Source of the DNA: Cyclina sinensis
Lineage: Eukaryota > Mollusca > Bivalvia > Venerida > Veneridae
DNA: 64,000 nt
Assembly (NCBI GenBank): GCA_012932295.1
Contig: JAAONU010000006.1
Coordinates: forward strand, 28,608,882-28,672,881
Direction of reading: 5' to 3'
Shown: positions 35,203 through 49,117 of the stretch, one piece after another
How positions within the stretch are numbered: position 1 is the first letter of the stretch
How the letters are laid out: each line of letters opens with the position of its first letter
Notes under the pieces: model-generated
Database searches by the model: none
Told to the model about the DNA's origin: nothing
The model's input: only the letters and a program-made list of their open reading frames with translations
Made by a program: the position numbers and the translations under genes

Positions 35203-35280
35203 TCTCGCCCTGGTGGGATTCAAACCAGTAACCTACGGATCGGTAGTCACTGGTCTAACCCCTCGACCACTACTCCTCCC
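35203..35280 (-). mobile_element. tRNA-like SINE head
   Basis: On the minus strand GAGTAGTGGTCGAGGGGTTA (A-box region) and GGTTTGAATCCC (B box) lie about 35 bp apart, as in a tRNA-derived pol III promoter. There is no cloverleaf good enough for a real tRNA gene. It is a different head from the 18139/30472 family. Confidence 0.6.
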
Positions 35281-36384
35281 GCAGCAGTATTTCAGTGCAG
35301 AAATGTTATTAAACATTTTTCATTCAGTACTTTTATTTACCCTTTCTATGTTACCTTCCTGTTAAAAGCATGAAATGAATATGGTATCAAGAGTTAGAAA
35401 AAAATTAAACTGGTCCATTAAGTTCACCAACTATCAGACAACTGAACAATATATTGGGACTGTGCATATCTTTCAGCATAATTGTTTTCTCTTCTGTTTT
35501 GCCATTGATTTAGCCAGTGGACATTTGTTGTTTTGTATCAAGTTAGATCTTTTGATATTACATCCATTTGGTGAATCCAATACAGCTATGTCCAAGACAT
35601 AGGAAAAGTATTTAGCTATAGTTGTGATGTCTAACCCAATGCTGGCAGATGCAACATCTTAACACTGAGGTCTTAACATAAACTAAATATATGATGAGTC
35701 ATTGACTCACAACTGTAAATGATACATAAATGAAAATTTTCTCCTGACTATTACAGAAAGTTTTACCACTTGAATATATTATGAATACAGTACTTAAAAA
35801 AGTGGTCTGGTTCATAGATTATGATAATGTAGTGACAGGGGCAGGTAATCCTAATTTAGAAAATGAACTTGCCATGACTTGATTGGAAAATGGTTGCAAT
35901 GACTCTACTTGTATGTAGATGCCAATTAATGAAAAATTTACAATCTTGAGAGTTTATTTAAAGAGTAAATTGGATGTGATATTTACTTTCTGATATTGGA
36001 ATATTTCATAATTATGATATGTATAGAGGTGCACAGGTATTCGGCGTATGTCAAAGACCATAATGACCACCCCTCCCCTCTCCCACCATCCCACATGCTA
36101 CAACCCGACTACCTTATTTATTTAAAAAAAAATTTTTTTTGATGACTATATAAATTTACATGAAAGAAGTGCATATGAATACCAGTATGTATCTCTTTTT
36201 TATCTTAATTTTTGCAGGTTGGTTTTGAGAAGTGTCTAACTACAAGAATACTAAACAGTATGTTTGAATATATAAACCAAGTGGTACTGTTGTGAGAACT
36301 GTAAAAGTTGTATATTTTATCACAAAATTAATATGTCTTTTAGGCAGCAAGATTTTTCAACACAGTTATTTACCTTTTGTACTT
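35281..36384. other. unannotated AT-rich DNA
   Basis: No gene or repeat recognised; the frame 35375-35602 has no known domain. Confidence 0.35.
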
Positions 36385-36830
36385 TTCATATGCCCAAAGA
36401 GACATATTATGTTATGACCCTTGTTGTCTGTCCATCAGTCTGTCAGTCCCACTGTTAGCAGCTGTGTATCTGTTTTGTATGTCTTGAACCAATTGAAGGA
36501 AATTGAAACTATATAATGAGACGATGTGCAGAGTCCGGCTTAATTGATCAAGGTCAAGGTCACACTTAGTCATTTTGATTTGATGTGTCAAATTTCAAGT
36601 CCACCCTGTATCTCTTTGACTAACTTAAGGAAATTGAAACTAACTGCAAGAAATGTTAACCATATTGAGACTATATGTAGAGTGCAGGTTCCTGCTTGCG
36701 CAGATCAAAGTCAGTCACAGTCATTATGATTTAATGTGTCAAATTTCATATCTGCTCTGTATCTCTTGAATCAGTGTAAGGAAATTAAAACTACAGTAAT
36801 TCCTCATTGGTTTGATGTTGGACTGAAACA
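36385..36830 (+). repeat. pearl-like tandem-core element, 5' part
   Basis: It opens with ATATGCCCAAAGAGACATATT, a small hairpin, then GTCTGTCCATCAGTCTGTCAG and three imperfect units with CTTGAACCAATTGAAGGAAATTGAAAC, GTGCAGAGT and TTTGATGTGTCAAATTTCA. A related unit (TCTCTTGAACCACTGAAGG) recurs at 37440-37650. No 3' hairpin found. Confidence 0.55.
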
Positions 36831-38256
36831 AATACCGCTAGCTTTGAAAAATTCAGGCCATTAAATGAAGCCTTTTTTTTTTAATATTAAATGCTGGCTC
36901 GTTATTATGAACTGCATTGTCTTATTAGCTTTCTAAACAAGTTACTTTTTCTTATCTTTGTTTGTTGAATTGCTTGAGTAAGGATATACACATATAAAAG
37001 AGATTTTCTATATTGCAAAACAGAACATGATAGATTGCAAAACGAAGATAAACTCGTAAAGGAAATGATAGGTTATGAAATAAATACACACCACAAGCAA
37101 ATATACATAATAAAAATGTTTTAGTTCATCATCGCAGTGTTACCCTTTTTTTTTTTGCCTCATAAACATTTTGTAAATGGTTTTTTTTGTGTAATTGTGT
37201 TAGTGAATGTCTTGCATATGACTCGTGTCTGTATGCTATAGTGTCGTAAATTGCTTCTTGACTTATTCATCCCTTCAAAACACAAGATCAACCCGTATTA
37301 TGTCATTTCAATTAAAACTTTTAAACTCGATGTATGCTGCTGATTTCAATAAATTGGAAGTTCTAAACTTCTAAAGCAGTACAATTTAGCTGAAAATTGA
37401 GTAATGGATGGAACATGCCTTCTAACATTTATGACAACCTATGAGACAATTCAAACCCCCAAAAGCATATAGGAGTTTGACACTTGAGAATGGTCAGTAC
37501 TTAGATGCTGTGCAGAGTTCAGGCTTTGGCCTTCTTTAGTCATGTCAAGGACACACACAGAGGCCACATACATATACATACATGTAACGTGTGAGTATTT
37601 CTTGTCCACTCTATATCTCTTGAACCACTGAAGGTAAAACATGACTGAAGTACTCATCAATAAACAATAAAAATTTTGGATTTATTTTCATACATGGTTT
37701 TAATATTTATAATGTTGATATTGATAAAATGTTTATCCATAGTGTAAAAGTCATTCACTGTCAATAGCTTGGGAGTATGTTGCACGGCTTCAGCAGAGCT
37801 CTTATTGCATTTTGTAACCATTCACATGTATTTTTAAAAACCTGTTAGTTTCTAGCAGTACTGATTTTTTTTTATATCAGGTTTGACCATAGTCGAAACT
37901 CAGAGATATACATGTACTGTATGCAGAGGACCTTTATAAATGTTTATCACAATTTGACGGGTTGTAAATGTAATATCAGCTGATCAGTGGTTAATTTTTG
38001 ATTACATGTCAGTAATGTTTAACAGCAAAGATTTTAAAGCAAATTGTTTTTATTTCATTTTCATGGCTTCATGGTTTAATGCATTACATATCAATAAAAT
38101 TATCACCATCAGTTGCAAAATTGCAATGTTCAAAGGAGTGAATCATATCCAAGTTTTATACAATTTTAAATTTGGGATACTTAAGTAACTGTAACTGTAT
38201 GCAACTTTTGCAATCTCATAAAGGTAACGAACAGTTCTGCATGAGTTTTTTTTACT
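36831..38256. other. mostly unannotated DNA with a stray repeat unit
   Basis: 37440-37650 holds one more unit of the 36385 family. The rest shows no gene or repeat. Confidence 0.35.
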
Positions 38257-38612
38257 GATATTCCCCCACCCCCTCTTTAAACTTTGTCAGTCGGTCTGAT
38301 ACAGAAATCTTTTGACTCAAACTACTTTCACATTCCAAGGACTTGATACTTGGCTCGCTTCAAGTTTACCAATAAATGTAGATGTGTATTACACATTTTT
38401 CTTGTGTGCCAATATTTGTTGTTTTAAAGCCCGTCATAGCAAATTCTTGTGACACAAACTACTTCCACAATTCTAGTACTATTGATTTGAAACTTAGTGT
38501 ACAAGATCACCAATAAGTTTAGGTGTATGTGACACATTTTATATTTCCCTTTTTCCTCTGACAATTAAGGCAGTATTGCAGGGGTATTAATCATATTCAG
38601 TGACAGTTCTTG
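38257..38612 (+). mobile_element. short pearl-like element
   Basis: The head is GATATTCCCCCACCCCCTC followed by GTCAGTCGGTCTG. Two units of about 130 bp share CTTGTGACACAAACTACTTCCAC and CACCAATAA. The 3' end GGGGTATTAATCATATTCAGTGACAGTTCTTG precedes a T-run and closely resembles the 3' end of the family at 53302-55665. Confidence 0.6.
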
Positions 38613-40637
38613 TTTTTTTGTTTTTGTTTATTATTGTAAGCTCACCAGAGAAATAGCTATTGGGATCATATTGGGATGGCCATAGTCGAAATAATTATAC
38701 TCAAAACGTTGAATATCGTGCTATTTTTTGAATGGTCAAAATCTGCCTTCAGAGTACAAACCAGAAAGGACTCAAAATGTGGTGGAAATTTTTCCTTCTC
38801 TGCATATATAATGTCCAACAAAATCTGTTGGGCACCGATTTGCACACAAACTATGAAACATACGAGCAAAAAAATATACAAATGTGTGGTGAAAGAGTTA
38901 AATTTTCTGCTTCAGATGATGTATGTCTCAAATAAGTTTGCTGAAAAATATGGCAGTAGTGGCAGAAATTTACAGATTTAACATGCTAAAATCCATTATT
39001 GGAAAAATGGCCACAGAGGTAAACATTTAACAACATACTGTATGTGAACCCTGAACTGTGAATTGAGATTAAGGGTGTTAAATTTATCGATGTAAAAATA
39101 AATGAGTCTGAACTAAAAACTAAACTAAAACTAAACTAAACTAAATTTATCCTAATTTTTAAGCGACAATTTTTTTAAGGCCAATTACATGCACAAAACT
39201 AGTTTATCATGTACAGCTTTACAGCTTTCATAACAGTTTACTGACAGTATAAAATAGAGCACTGTTTTCATTGGCTATTGCATTCTCAGTGCACACACAC
39301 CTCCATCAGATAAGGCTGATATAAACAAGAGACTGATGTAGGTTTAATAGCATCTTTTTGCTTTTTTGGGGGTTTTGTCGATCAGATTCAAATAGAATAC
39401 CGTATTTCAATAAGTTTCCAAATGTACTAGTGGAAAATGGCCGTTAATCAGTTGGGAAATAGGGGTTTCACAAAATCCATTTTCCACCACTATTTTGGTG
39501 GTTTCTGGTTGAGACATAACAGCAGCATCCTGCCTGAAGTCACAATATTGAGACTAGGGATGGCCTATGGCCCAGCTTTCGTTCATCCAGCAGTAGTTGC
39601 ATTCAGTGACATTCTACATCATCTCCTCTAAAACCACTAGCGTATTTTAACCAAGCTTTAACAGAATGTTCCTTTGATGGTCCCCATTCTTATTTATGAA
39701 ATTTGTTGAGTTACATGCAGAACTTTGGATGACAATAAGCAACTAGAAGAAAAACTTCAAAGCATTTCTCCTCAGCAACCCTACCTTGGGTGACACTCAT
39801 ATCCATCTATGAACAAAACAAGGCTGCAAGGGGACTGGGTTTGTTAAAACAATAACATAGGCAAGTCTGCCTGCATTTTAATATACTCAAAATGACTATT
39901 TCTGAGACATAATGGGGCTTTAAGCAAAGAAAAGATAGAAATTTGCTTGTAAAAGCGATGTTAAAAGTCTGCAGGTTCAGCTGGAAAGAATTGAGTTGTT
40001 GGTTGCTTGAAATAAGGGATGTTTTCTTTCATGCATTACTAAAATTTCTTCACTTGTTTCAGTATGTTGAAACAGAGACTGTAAAATTCTGCTCTTTGGT
40101 TCTTCTGTTCATGCCTTCCCTTTGTATTGACCAGTAGAAACGTACATTAATAATATATGTTATGTGAAACTAGGATGGCTACAAAACAAACACATTGTAT
40201 CTGGTTGGTCAGCACTGGAAAATCCTATTAAGTTTTCTCTATTCGTGATTCTTCAGGTGAAGGTGGATTAAAATGGTGTCAGCAGTTATGCTTGTGTGGT
40301 TAAAGAAAGTTATTAGATATTTTATACGCGTAAGTGCATTTGATCAATATTTGGCATAAACTGGATGACTGACTCGGTTAAAAGTTGGGTCATTAACTGG
40401 AAACTGTCACATTTTGTATGTGTTCATTTGCAGGAATCTGGCCTTTAGGGAATTGAACTTTGATTTTAATACAGTGGCATTTGTATATAAATAGACAGTT
40501 CATATTAAACAGTTAATGTTATTTAAATCTATTTGCACTGAGACTTTGAGTTAAACGGCAAATAGAAAAATTTGGATGTGTTGAAAGTAAGTAGTAATTT
40601 TTAGTTTTTGTTGATTTATTTTTTTGGGGGTTATTTT
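38613..40637. other. unannotated DNA
   Basis: No gene recognised. A short (ACTAAA)n-like run lies at 39110-39147. The ORFs 38676-38981, 39437-39631 and 39943-40137 show no recognised domain; whether any non-coding 5' exon of the downstream gene lies here cannot be told. Confidence 0.35.
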
Positions 40638-40880
40638 TATACCCCCACCACAAAATGTGGGAGGAGCGGGGTGGTATACTGGAATCGCTTTGTCACGTCG
40701 GTCCGTCCGTCTGTCTCCACCTTGTCCACTCAATAAATCATATACTAAATGGAAGGTTTTTCTTCAAACTTGGCCTTGATGTTAACCTCAACATGGGAAT
40801 GTGTAGAATCCATGTTGCCCTTGTGTCAGGTCAAGGTCACACTGGAAGGTCAGATAATTTTCATGTCCCTTGAAGATGGG
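40638..40880 (+). mobile_element. pearl-like element head
   Basis: The 5' hairpin spans 40638-40678 (TATACCCCCACC.. to GGGGTGGTATA, with CCACAAAATGTGG at the apex). It is followed by GTCGGTCCGTCCGTCTGTCTC and one unit with TCAGGTCAAGGTCACACTGG. No 3' end was seen, so it is truncated. Confidence 0.6.
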
Positions 40881-41757
40881 GATATAATATAAATATATAA
40901 AAAGTCCACATTTTGTTTCTTCTCCATAACTTATTGACAAGTCCACCCATTCACAAGTTTTAATTATTTCACAATTTTCCATATTCTCAATATCTCAGCA
41001 GTGGAATAACTTGCAATTTTATCGTCATGATTCCATCATTTTCAAATGTGAGGTCCAAATGTAGCTGCCCATTTTCCATAGAAATTATTATCCTGTCATT
41101 TTGGGAGATCTAACCTTCTCTTTTCACACTTGTTATCCATTCTAATGTTCTACTGCTGCAAGGGATATAGCTGTCCTTCAGACTGCCTTGTTGAGATTGG
41201 AATATTTTTGGCTTACTTGGTTAAAGCACTGACCAACTCATTGACATGAGTTCAATGTTACATGCAACAACTTAGTGAGATTGGAATGTATTTTGGGTTA
41301 CTGAAATTTAAGACTCTTTTTACACTCAGCATGCTGCACAAGCAATTATCAGTCATAGCCCTGTTTACATTTTCTTAAGATATACTTGATTTAATATCAT
41401 CAAACTCAGGCAGAATTTGCTCCAAGCAAGAACATAAATGACTTAATATAGTCTATGATTATGATTCAGTATAACACATGTAGGAATTTTGTATTAGTAA
41501 ATGTATTGGAGAACATTGACAGTAATTGTCTTTAGTGATATCACATAAAACTGCTCAAATTATTCTATTGATACTCCTGCTTTTATTGTTGAGAAGCAAA
41601 TCTATCAGTCACATAGGCAAAACACAGTTTTATATATACATTTTTGACTTGTAAGAAATGATCATATTAACTGCAGTCTTTTTTTTAAAACTGTGTTGTT
41701 ACCGTCTAGAGCACTCCTTCCTATAATTGTATAAATACAACCTCTGACAACTGCGTC
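40881..41757. other. unannotated DNA
   Basis: Nothing recognised. Confidence 0.35.
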
Positions 41758-42000
41758 AGGGAATCAATTCTTTGGCTCAGTGGTTAGGGTGTTGGCCTGT
41801 CATGCTGGAGATTGGAGTTCGAATCCCACCCTGGGTTGTGTACTCTTAGATGCATTCCATCTTTCTGTTACGGACTTTCATGTTCATAAGACTAGTTGTC
41901 AGCATTATTGGTTTGTTCCCCTAGCTAACAACCAGAAAGATCAGTAAGCTCAGTCTGAAACCGAGATAGTGTCATCAGGAGTGTGGGACTTTTGGCTTAA
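41758..42000 (+). mobile_element. tRNA-derived SINE, second family
   Basis: It starts GAATCAATTCTTTGGCTCAGTGGTTAGG (A box) with GGAGTTCGAATCCCACC (B box), about 35 bp apart. The body has TGCATTCCATCTTTCTGTTACG and CTTTCATGTTCATAAGACT. A related copy is at 44945-45110. The central domain differs from the 18139 family. Confidence 0.75.
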
Positions 42001-43570
42001 CTTCATGCACAATACTGAAAAGTTGGCTAATCTGTTGCATGCAAGATATTACTGAAGTAACGTTACCTATGTGACATATGAAATAGCATTCTTTCTTTGG
42101 GAATAACTAATTGTCAGGACTGAACTGAAATTCCACTACGGACATTAGATAAAACTTTGGCATGAAATGTACATGTCTGTTAGTAACTATGATAATAAAC
42201 CACTATAAATTTGACTTGTTAAATATTTTGTAATTTTAAGCAATAGTAAGTCATAAACAGTGATTGACAATCATGAGGTTGCTTGTCCGTTGCAAATTGT
42301 GGCCCTGTATGAACATAAAAATTTTGGTTTACAGTGAATGACCAAATTAGGTTGAGTAATATTCTATATTTAGGCCTTTAAGCTAGGATTAACTTAGTCT
42401 CAGATCAATAAGTGAAATGGAAGTTGTCATTTTATTTACAGTAAATGGGGGTTATATAATGTGTGTGAGAGAAGGCTTGAATAGCGTTAAGAAAATAAGG
42501 GTGTATAATGCACTGTATAACTTAACTGCACAAATGTATTGTGCACCACTAGTAACATGCAAATATTTTGAACGCTCATTGATTGCCTTGTTTGCAGTAA
42601 TACAACTAACTGTTTGATCTGTGTCTGGGGTTAGAAAAGAAGTTCAATACAAAAATACACATAAATATGTTACTCAATTTACTTAAACTGTTGTACCTAT
42701 TGGGGTATCAGTCCTTGCTGAATACAATAGCCTTTGCACAATATCTCAACTTGAACTTGAATTAGTCTAGTCATGTGGTGACCATGACTGCCAACAATTT
42801 GTCTTAAATTTCCTAAAGAAAATAAGCAGCCATTTTACATTAGCTGAAATAGTTAAGAACAATTGAGTTATTCACTACAAGTGTACCATGTAACACTGAC
42901 CTATATATTAGACTGTTTATATAGCATGGCTTTGAGCATGTTTTAAATAGATCATAAAAAGTCTTAACCAAAAACTAAATAATAGCTTTGTGGATTAATA
43001 GCAACATATCAAAATAAGCTTTAGTTAGTAGTAGACCTTAGTTATTATTGAAACGGAGATTTATACAGTTAAATGAAATGGCAATTTTCTTTGCTTCTTC
43101 AAGAGGACTACTATAAAATTCTCTTTGCTAATTCTGCTTATTTTGTTTTTAGAGATCATGTGTATAGATTCTTTTACAAACATAAAAAATTGTAATCATT
43201 TTTTTATTAAATAAAAGGTCGCTCATTTCAGTTTGAAAATGCTGAAAAGAAACTTGACCAACACGGAATACACAATTTAAGAGGAGAATCTGCTATAAAA
43301 ATTAAACTGAGGCAAGTGGTCCTGAATTGTGAGTATATCTTCCATTAAAATGGCATTGAAATCACTGGAATTTTATTTATTTTCAGGACAATGGCTGTAA
43401 TTAAAGAAAGAACCTACAAGCATTTAAAGAAGCTAGGCTCAATTATTTAGTCAAACTAGGATGTGAAAAATAATACTTCCCAAGGATTTTGGAAGGGACA
43501 AGTTCTTGCCCCATTGGGACTCATAAGAGAAATAATTTTTTTTTAAGGACTTCATGTGCAATAGACAACA
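42001..43570. other. unannotated DNA before the GPCPD1 start
   Basis: No coding exon seen. TTTATTTATTTTCAG at about 43373-43387 is a good 3' splice site that could begin the exon holding the GPCPD1 start codon, with the rest as 5' UTR. The 5' non-coding exon and promoter were not located. Confidence 0.35.
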
Positions 43571-43716
43571 ATGCTTTTATCAGTGACCTATGAGGTGTTG
43601 TTTAAGGTGCGTGCAAACACCAATGATGCCGAGCAGGTGTGTTTAACAGGGGACTGTGATGAACTTGGGAACTGGGATCCTGACAAGGCCATCAGACTTC
43701 GACGTCAGGCTGATAA
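43571..43716 (+). CDS. GPCPD1: GPCPD1 coding exon 1 (CBM20, first half)
   Basis: It starts at ATG (MLLSVTYEVLFKVRANT) and contains QVCLTGDCDELGNWDPDKA, the hallmark CBM20 stretch with the surface Trp. It ends GATAA before GTAAGTG (phase 2). The start aligns within a few residues of the vertebrate N-terminus. Confidence 0.92.
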
Positions 43717-46700
43717 GTAAGTGATACTTAACCCTTACTTAACTATTTTTGACCATTCATTGATTCAAACTCTTTCTTCATTGAGAATCATTATTTCTTC
43801 ATAACACATAACCATATTATCAAAAAGACGTTCAGCAAAAACAAGGGGAGTGAATTTATATGGAGACACCTTTAAAGCGACTGACTCACAGATGGGCCAA
43901 CGATGAAAAAAAAAATGAAAATGTTCTAACATCTTGAAATTTTTGCTTTAATTGTGAAGAACATATTAAAACTAAGTTACCGACTCATTTTTTGATACAG
44001 AAAAACATAGTCACGGGGTAGATACTTTAGTTATAAAATTAATTTTGACGCATTCTACTAAATAGGCGCCTTGGCCCAGTGGTCTAGATCATCGCTCTAT
44101 ATTTTACTGACTGAAGGTCTTGGGTTCGAATCCTGGTTAAGTCAAAACTTTTTTTGTTAGTTTTCATGGTGTATAGAAGCATAATATTATGTTTTTTTCC
44201 ATAGTATATTAAATTCTCTTAAATTTTAAAGAAAAAAAATTTCTGTAAAATTCTGTGAGTCAGTTGCTTTAAAGTTTAAGGGCAAGACAATGCATGTGAC
44301 TGCTAGGCCAAAATGGGTTAGCATGATCATAATATTGCAAGAAATCAAATAAAAGAATAGAACTTTGGTTCTCTGGTCCATGTAGAATTATCCTTAATAT
44401 CTGCTGGCATTATATATAAGGTCTTTCTTTTTTATCTGTAAGACTTAAATACTACACACATAAAACAAGATATTATTGCCTTATAATTGTTATGGTGGAT
44501 AAGAAAATCGTGCCAATGTAAAAATACCTTGTTTCACTTTAAATATTTGTCTAATAAACTTTAAAGTTGACAGTTGATATGTACAACACTGATAAAGCAT
44601 TCATTGCAGTCAGATATAATGTGTTTCAATAATTTCTGTAATATTTTGTAATTTCTGTGTATACATACCAGTGAAAACTCAATGTTAAGCAAATGAAAGG
44701 TTTTATCTTTATAGCCTTTACAGGGAAATGATAACTACCGTAAGAACAATAAACTGAGGCAAAGTATTTGTTGCGTGGGTCTCTTGATTGGTTAATGATG
44801 TAGAAAGTAAAAAAAAAAAAAAAAAAGTAAGTGGTGTATGATAAATCAGCAGACAGGACTTATTACTGCTTTATGAGAAAAATTTACTTCTGTTATGGTT
44901 CAGTGCACACCAGCCTATAATAATAATAAATTGTTCAAATACAACCCAGGGAATCTATTCTTTGGTTCAGTGGTCTAGAACATTGGTTTCCAATGCCGGT
45001 ATGAATCCTGCTCTAAGTAGCCTTTTCACAAGATGCAGTGCATCTTTCTGTTACAAACTTTCATGTTTGTAAGACTTCACAGCCACAAAATGAACATTCT
45101 GTCACTTCTCTGTTTGATGCATACCTTTGTTTGCCTATTAATAATCATGCAGTATACAGTTCACAAAAAGTATGGGATATTGTGGGTTATATTGTTATTG
45201 CGAGACGGAGTAATTAAGAAAACTCTTACCTTTTGATGTTTATTCAATAAATTAAACAAATTTATTCACACATTTTGATAGAAAATTTATATTTTTCATG
45301 ACATCTTTAGGAACTTTAACAGCATCCATAGTCACAATGTTAATGTCATCATTTTCACAAGCTCTCAGTAACGTGTTGGACCACCTCTGTTGTCGCAACA
45401 AGCTATGTAATGGTGTGTAATACTCACAGTAAGATGACTGATGGTGTGCTGAGGGATTCTGTCCCACTCTTCCTGCAGTGCTGCACTGAGCTCACGTAAT
45501 GTTCTGGGTGGAGGATCACGTCTTCAGACACATTTTCCAAGAATGTCCCACACATGTTCAATAGGTGTTAAGTCAGGGCTCATCACTGGCCATGGTAAAG
45601 TAAGGATATGTTGCACTTGCAGGAATTGAGTGACAAGTCTTTCCCTATGGGCCCTAGCGTCATCATCCTGGAAGATGAATTCTTGGCCATGATGTTGAGC
45701 AAATGGGACAACATGCAGAACAAACATGTTGTCACGGTAGTACTGGCTAGTCACACTGCCATTACACACATGTAGCTGTGTTCTGGTGATCAAGTTGATG
45801 CCACGCCATACCATAACTGACCTACCCCCATATCGGTCATGGGCAACCCTGACAGTGTCTGTAAAACGCTTACCTGGGCAATGCCAAACTCTTCTTCGAC
45901 CATCACAAAAGTTTAGGTTGAATCTGGATTCATCACTGAACATCACATGTGACCACTGGTTAATATTCCACCAAAGTCTACACCATGCCAAACCTTCATG
46001 ACAATGCCTTGCTGACAATGGCAAGACCACTTTAGGGTGCCTAGCATTAAGACTGTCTGAGTGAAGGCGATTTCTAATTGTCTGTCTTGAGACATTGACC
46101 CCTCTGACATGTTGAAGGCATTGTTGAAGGTCTGTGACTGTCAGTGCTCTATTACGGAGAGCTTGATTAACAACATAGCAGTAATCTCTGATGTTAGTAC
46201 ATCTTGGACATCCACTTCTTTGGATATCAATCACATCACCAGTTATTTGATAGTGTGACCACAATCTATAGACAACGGACTGTGAAACATTCAAGTCAGC
46301 TGCAGCCTGGGCCTGTGTACTTTCGGGTTAGACCATACAAATGGCCCGCCAATGCTGATGTTCCTTTAGAAGTCTAATAATTCCAATCGAAATTTGATTG
46401 TGAATTTGTGTTTGACATCTACAAAACACAATATTCTGAAAGTTTTGGCCAACTAAAGTCACAATTACCATGATTTTGGTCAATGTTAAAATCAGCATGC
46501 TACCCCTCATGTCTTAAAGTTGCAGGTGCAGCACAAATTCAAACGAGATTTCTATACTTTAGTGACCACACTATCTTCACATGAACGACCATTCTAAAAA
46601 TATACAAGATGATTGCCTTTAAAGAGTAAGTTTCCCATATCATAACAAAATAACATAATATCCCTTACTTTTTGTGAACAGTATATTTATTAGCTCCACT

Positions 46701-49080
46701 TTTCAAAGAAAAAAGGTGAAACTATTGTCATGACCCTCTCATGGTCATTGTGTTGGCATTGGTTAACCTTTTTGTTAAGGTCCATTTCTCAGGAACTATC
46801 AAAGCTATTCACTTCAAATTTGGAATACACGCTCACTATCCAAATGACACCATTTCTTAAGGTCAAATAACCCTTTAATTTATTTTTGCAAAGTAATGCC
46901 CCTTTTGCAACTTAGAATTTCTTGGTTAACCTTTTTGTTTAGGTCCATTTCTCAAAAAGTGTCAAAGATATTCCCTTCAGACCTGGAATACTTTATCATC
47001 ATCAAGACCCCTACCAAGATTGTTGGTTACTGTGCCCTTGGGGTCAAAATTGGCCCCGCCGCAGGGTTCACTTGATTTTGCTTAGACTTATATTAGAAAA
47101 AACTCCTTATGGCAAAGCACAAAGCCTAGAACTAAACTATTTACCTAACAGGATAGGTAGGTATTCCTCACCCCTAAATTTCAGTATTATACAGCTAGTC
47201 TGAGCCTTTTTTTCGTGATGTTGGTCATGTATGAGTTTTTCAAGATACTAAAAATAATAACTGTCACATGACTTTATGGGTCTGTGAATTAAAGAGAAAC
47301 ACATTTTTTTTGCTTATTCTAATTATTAAAGCACCAACACTGCAGGATGTAATCATTCACAGGATGAAGAACTAATGATAAAAAAAATTACAGTCAGTAT
47401 TGACACACATGGTACTTGTTGACTCCAACCACTTCATGATCGATGAGGGAATCATATTGAAATAAACCTCAGCATATATCTTAGGGGCTTAATATAAGCA
47501 ATAACAAGAAAAGCATTGATGCAAAGCATCAAAGGGCGTCCAAAGGAATGTTTAAAAGCAAGAAATGCAGCAAGAGACAATGAACTAGTAGACATCTGAT
47601 GATCAGATATATTCTTATAAACTTTTCAATGGTTAATTGGAATTCACCAGGTTTGTAGATAGATGAATAGGCAAACGAAATACATAATAACACACTACCT
47701 GTTCATCCTGAACTTTGGTTGGTTTGCTAGAGATTAGAATATCAATTGTATTTTCTTTGGAACATAAAAAAACAGTAGTCAAAATGTACTAAGTCTGTTT
47801 TTTATTTTAAATGTAACAAATACACAAACAGTATAGAAATATTAACAAAAGGACTAATATTGTAATATCACATGCATTTTTTTAATGTCAAATTAAAAAA
47901 ATGGTTTCTATTAATACTAGAAGTAGAACACGCACTGGAATGAAACATATAGGACGAATGTCAGTGACGAAATTCAGGACTTTTTTGTAATACATGCCAA
48001 CAAAAATAATGGTACATTAAAAATATCAAGAATAAATTTGTATTGCATGTTGATATGGTGAATTATTATTTATCAATTCAAGGGAAGACTGAATTTTAGA
48101 CAGGTATGAGGAAAATGTCAAGAACTAGTATTTGACACAGTTCAGAATAAAAATTACAAAATCTCACAATATAATACATGGTATTTGTGGGACAGAAATT
48201 ATGGAACATATTGCAACTGTTACAACAAGAGCTGATTCAAGCGGGTGATGCTCCCCAAAATGGACACAAAAGTATTTTGTCCATAAAGTGTTTCAGCATA
48301 AAGATATTATGTTATAGAAAGTTGCTGGTAAAGGTTAATATTGCTTAAACATCCAATGAAGAAAGAAATAAATAATCTTGTTTCAGAGTTATAACCGGGA
48401 CAAAGTTCAAAGTGTAAAAAATGAAAAAGGGCAATAACTCCAAGAAAGAAAAAATTCTAAGCGGAAAGGGGAGAATGATTCGAAACAACAAATTGTGCAC
48501 ACCTGTTTGTGATACTAGGATCTGTATTCTTTCTGGTACTTTGATCAACTGTTTTTTTTTCCCATGGATTGTTTATGTTTCCGCTTTTTAGAAGCTTCAC
48601 CATGTTGAGTATGAATGATTCACAATCATATTATTAAATATATCATATAAACCATGGCCTGAAGTAAAAAAAAAAACTTGTTTTCTGACACCTCTGATGA
48701 CATATTCTGACCATTCTTGTTCTGACCTAAATGTTCGTGGGCAATGTCAAACAAATAATCTTGTGAAACAGCAGATGTTTCACTTTCATGGAAATTATGC
48801 AGCAAGAAATTTTCATTAATATTTGCGAGGTCTATAAAAACTTATGTCAAGTCAAAACTTGCTCCTGAATATTATGTTAACAAAAACAACTAAACTTCAT
48901 CTAAGGTCTCGAAGCGTAATACAACAGCAGCACCATTTTCTGAATACCTTCCACAAACATCACGTTAATGCGAGTCAAAGATATAAAAGCTACTTGTTAT
49001 TGGTGATAAATATAGAGCTATTGTTTATTGATTTATTGTCATCAAATGATATGAGGTCAATCTACTGCTTTGTTGAATTG

Positions 49081-49117
<37 letters not shown>

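Noticed and set aside
44064..44140. possible functional tRNA gene
   Set aside because: A and B boxes are present but the arms do not pair well and no clear anticodon arm could be drawn; a SINE head is more likely. The same applies to 35203-35280 and 41768-41836.
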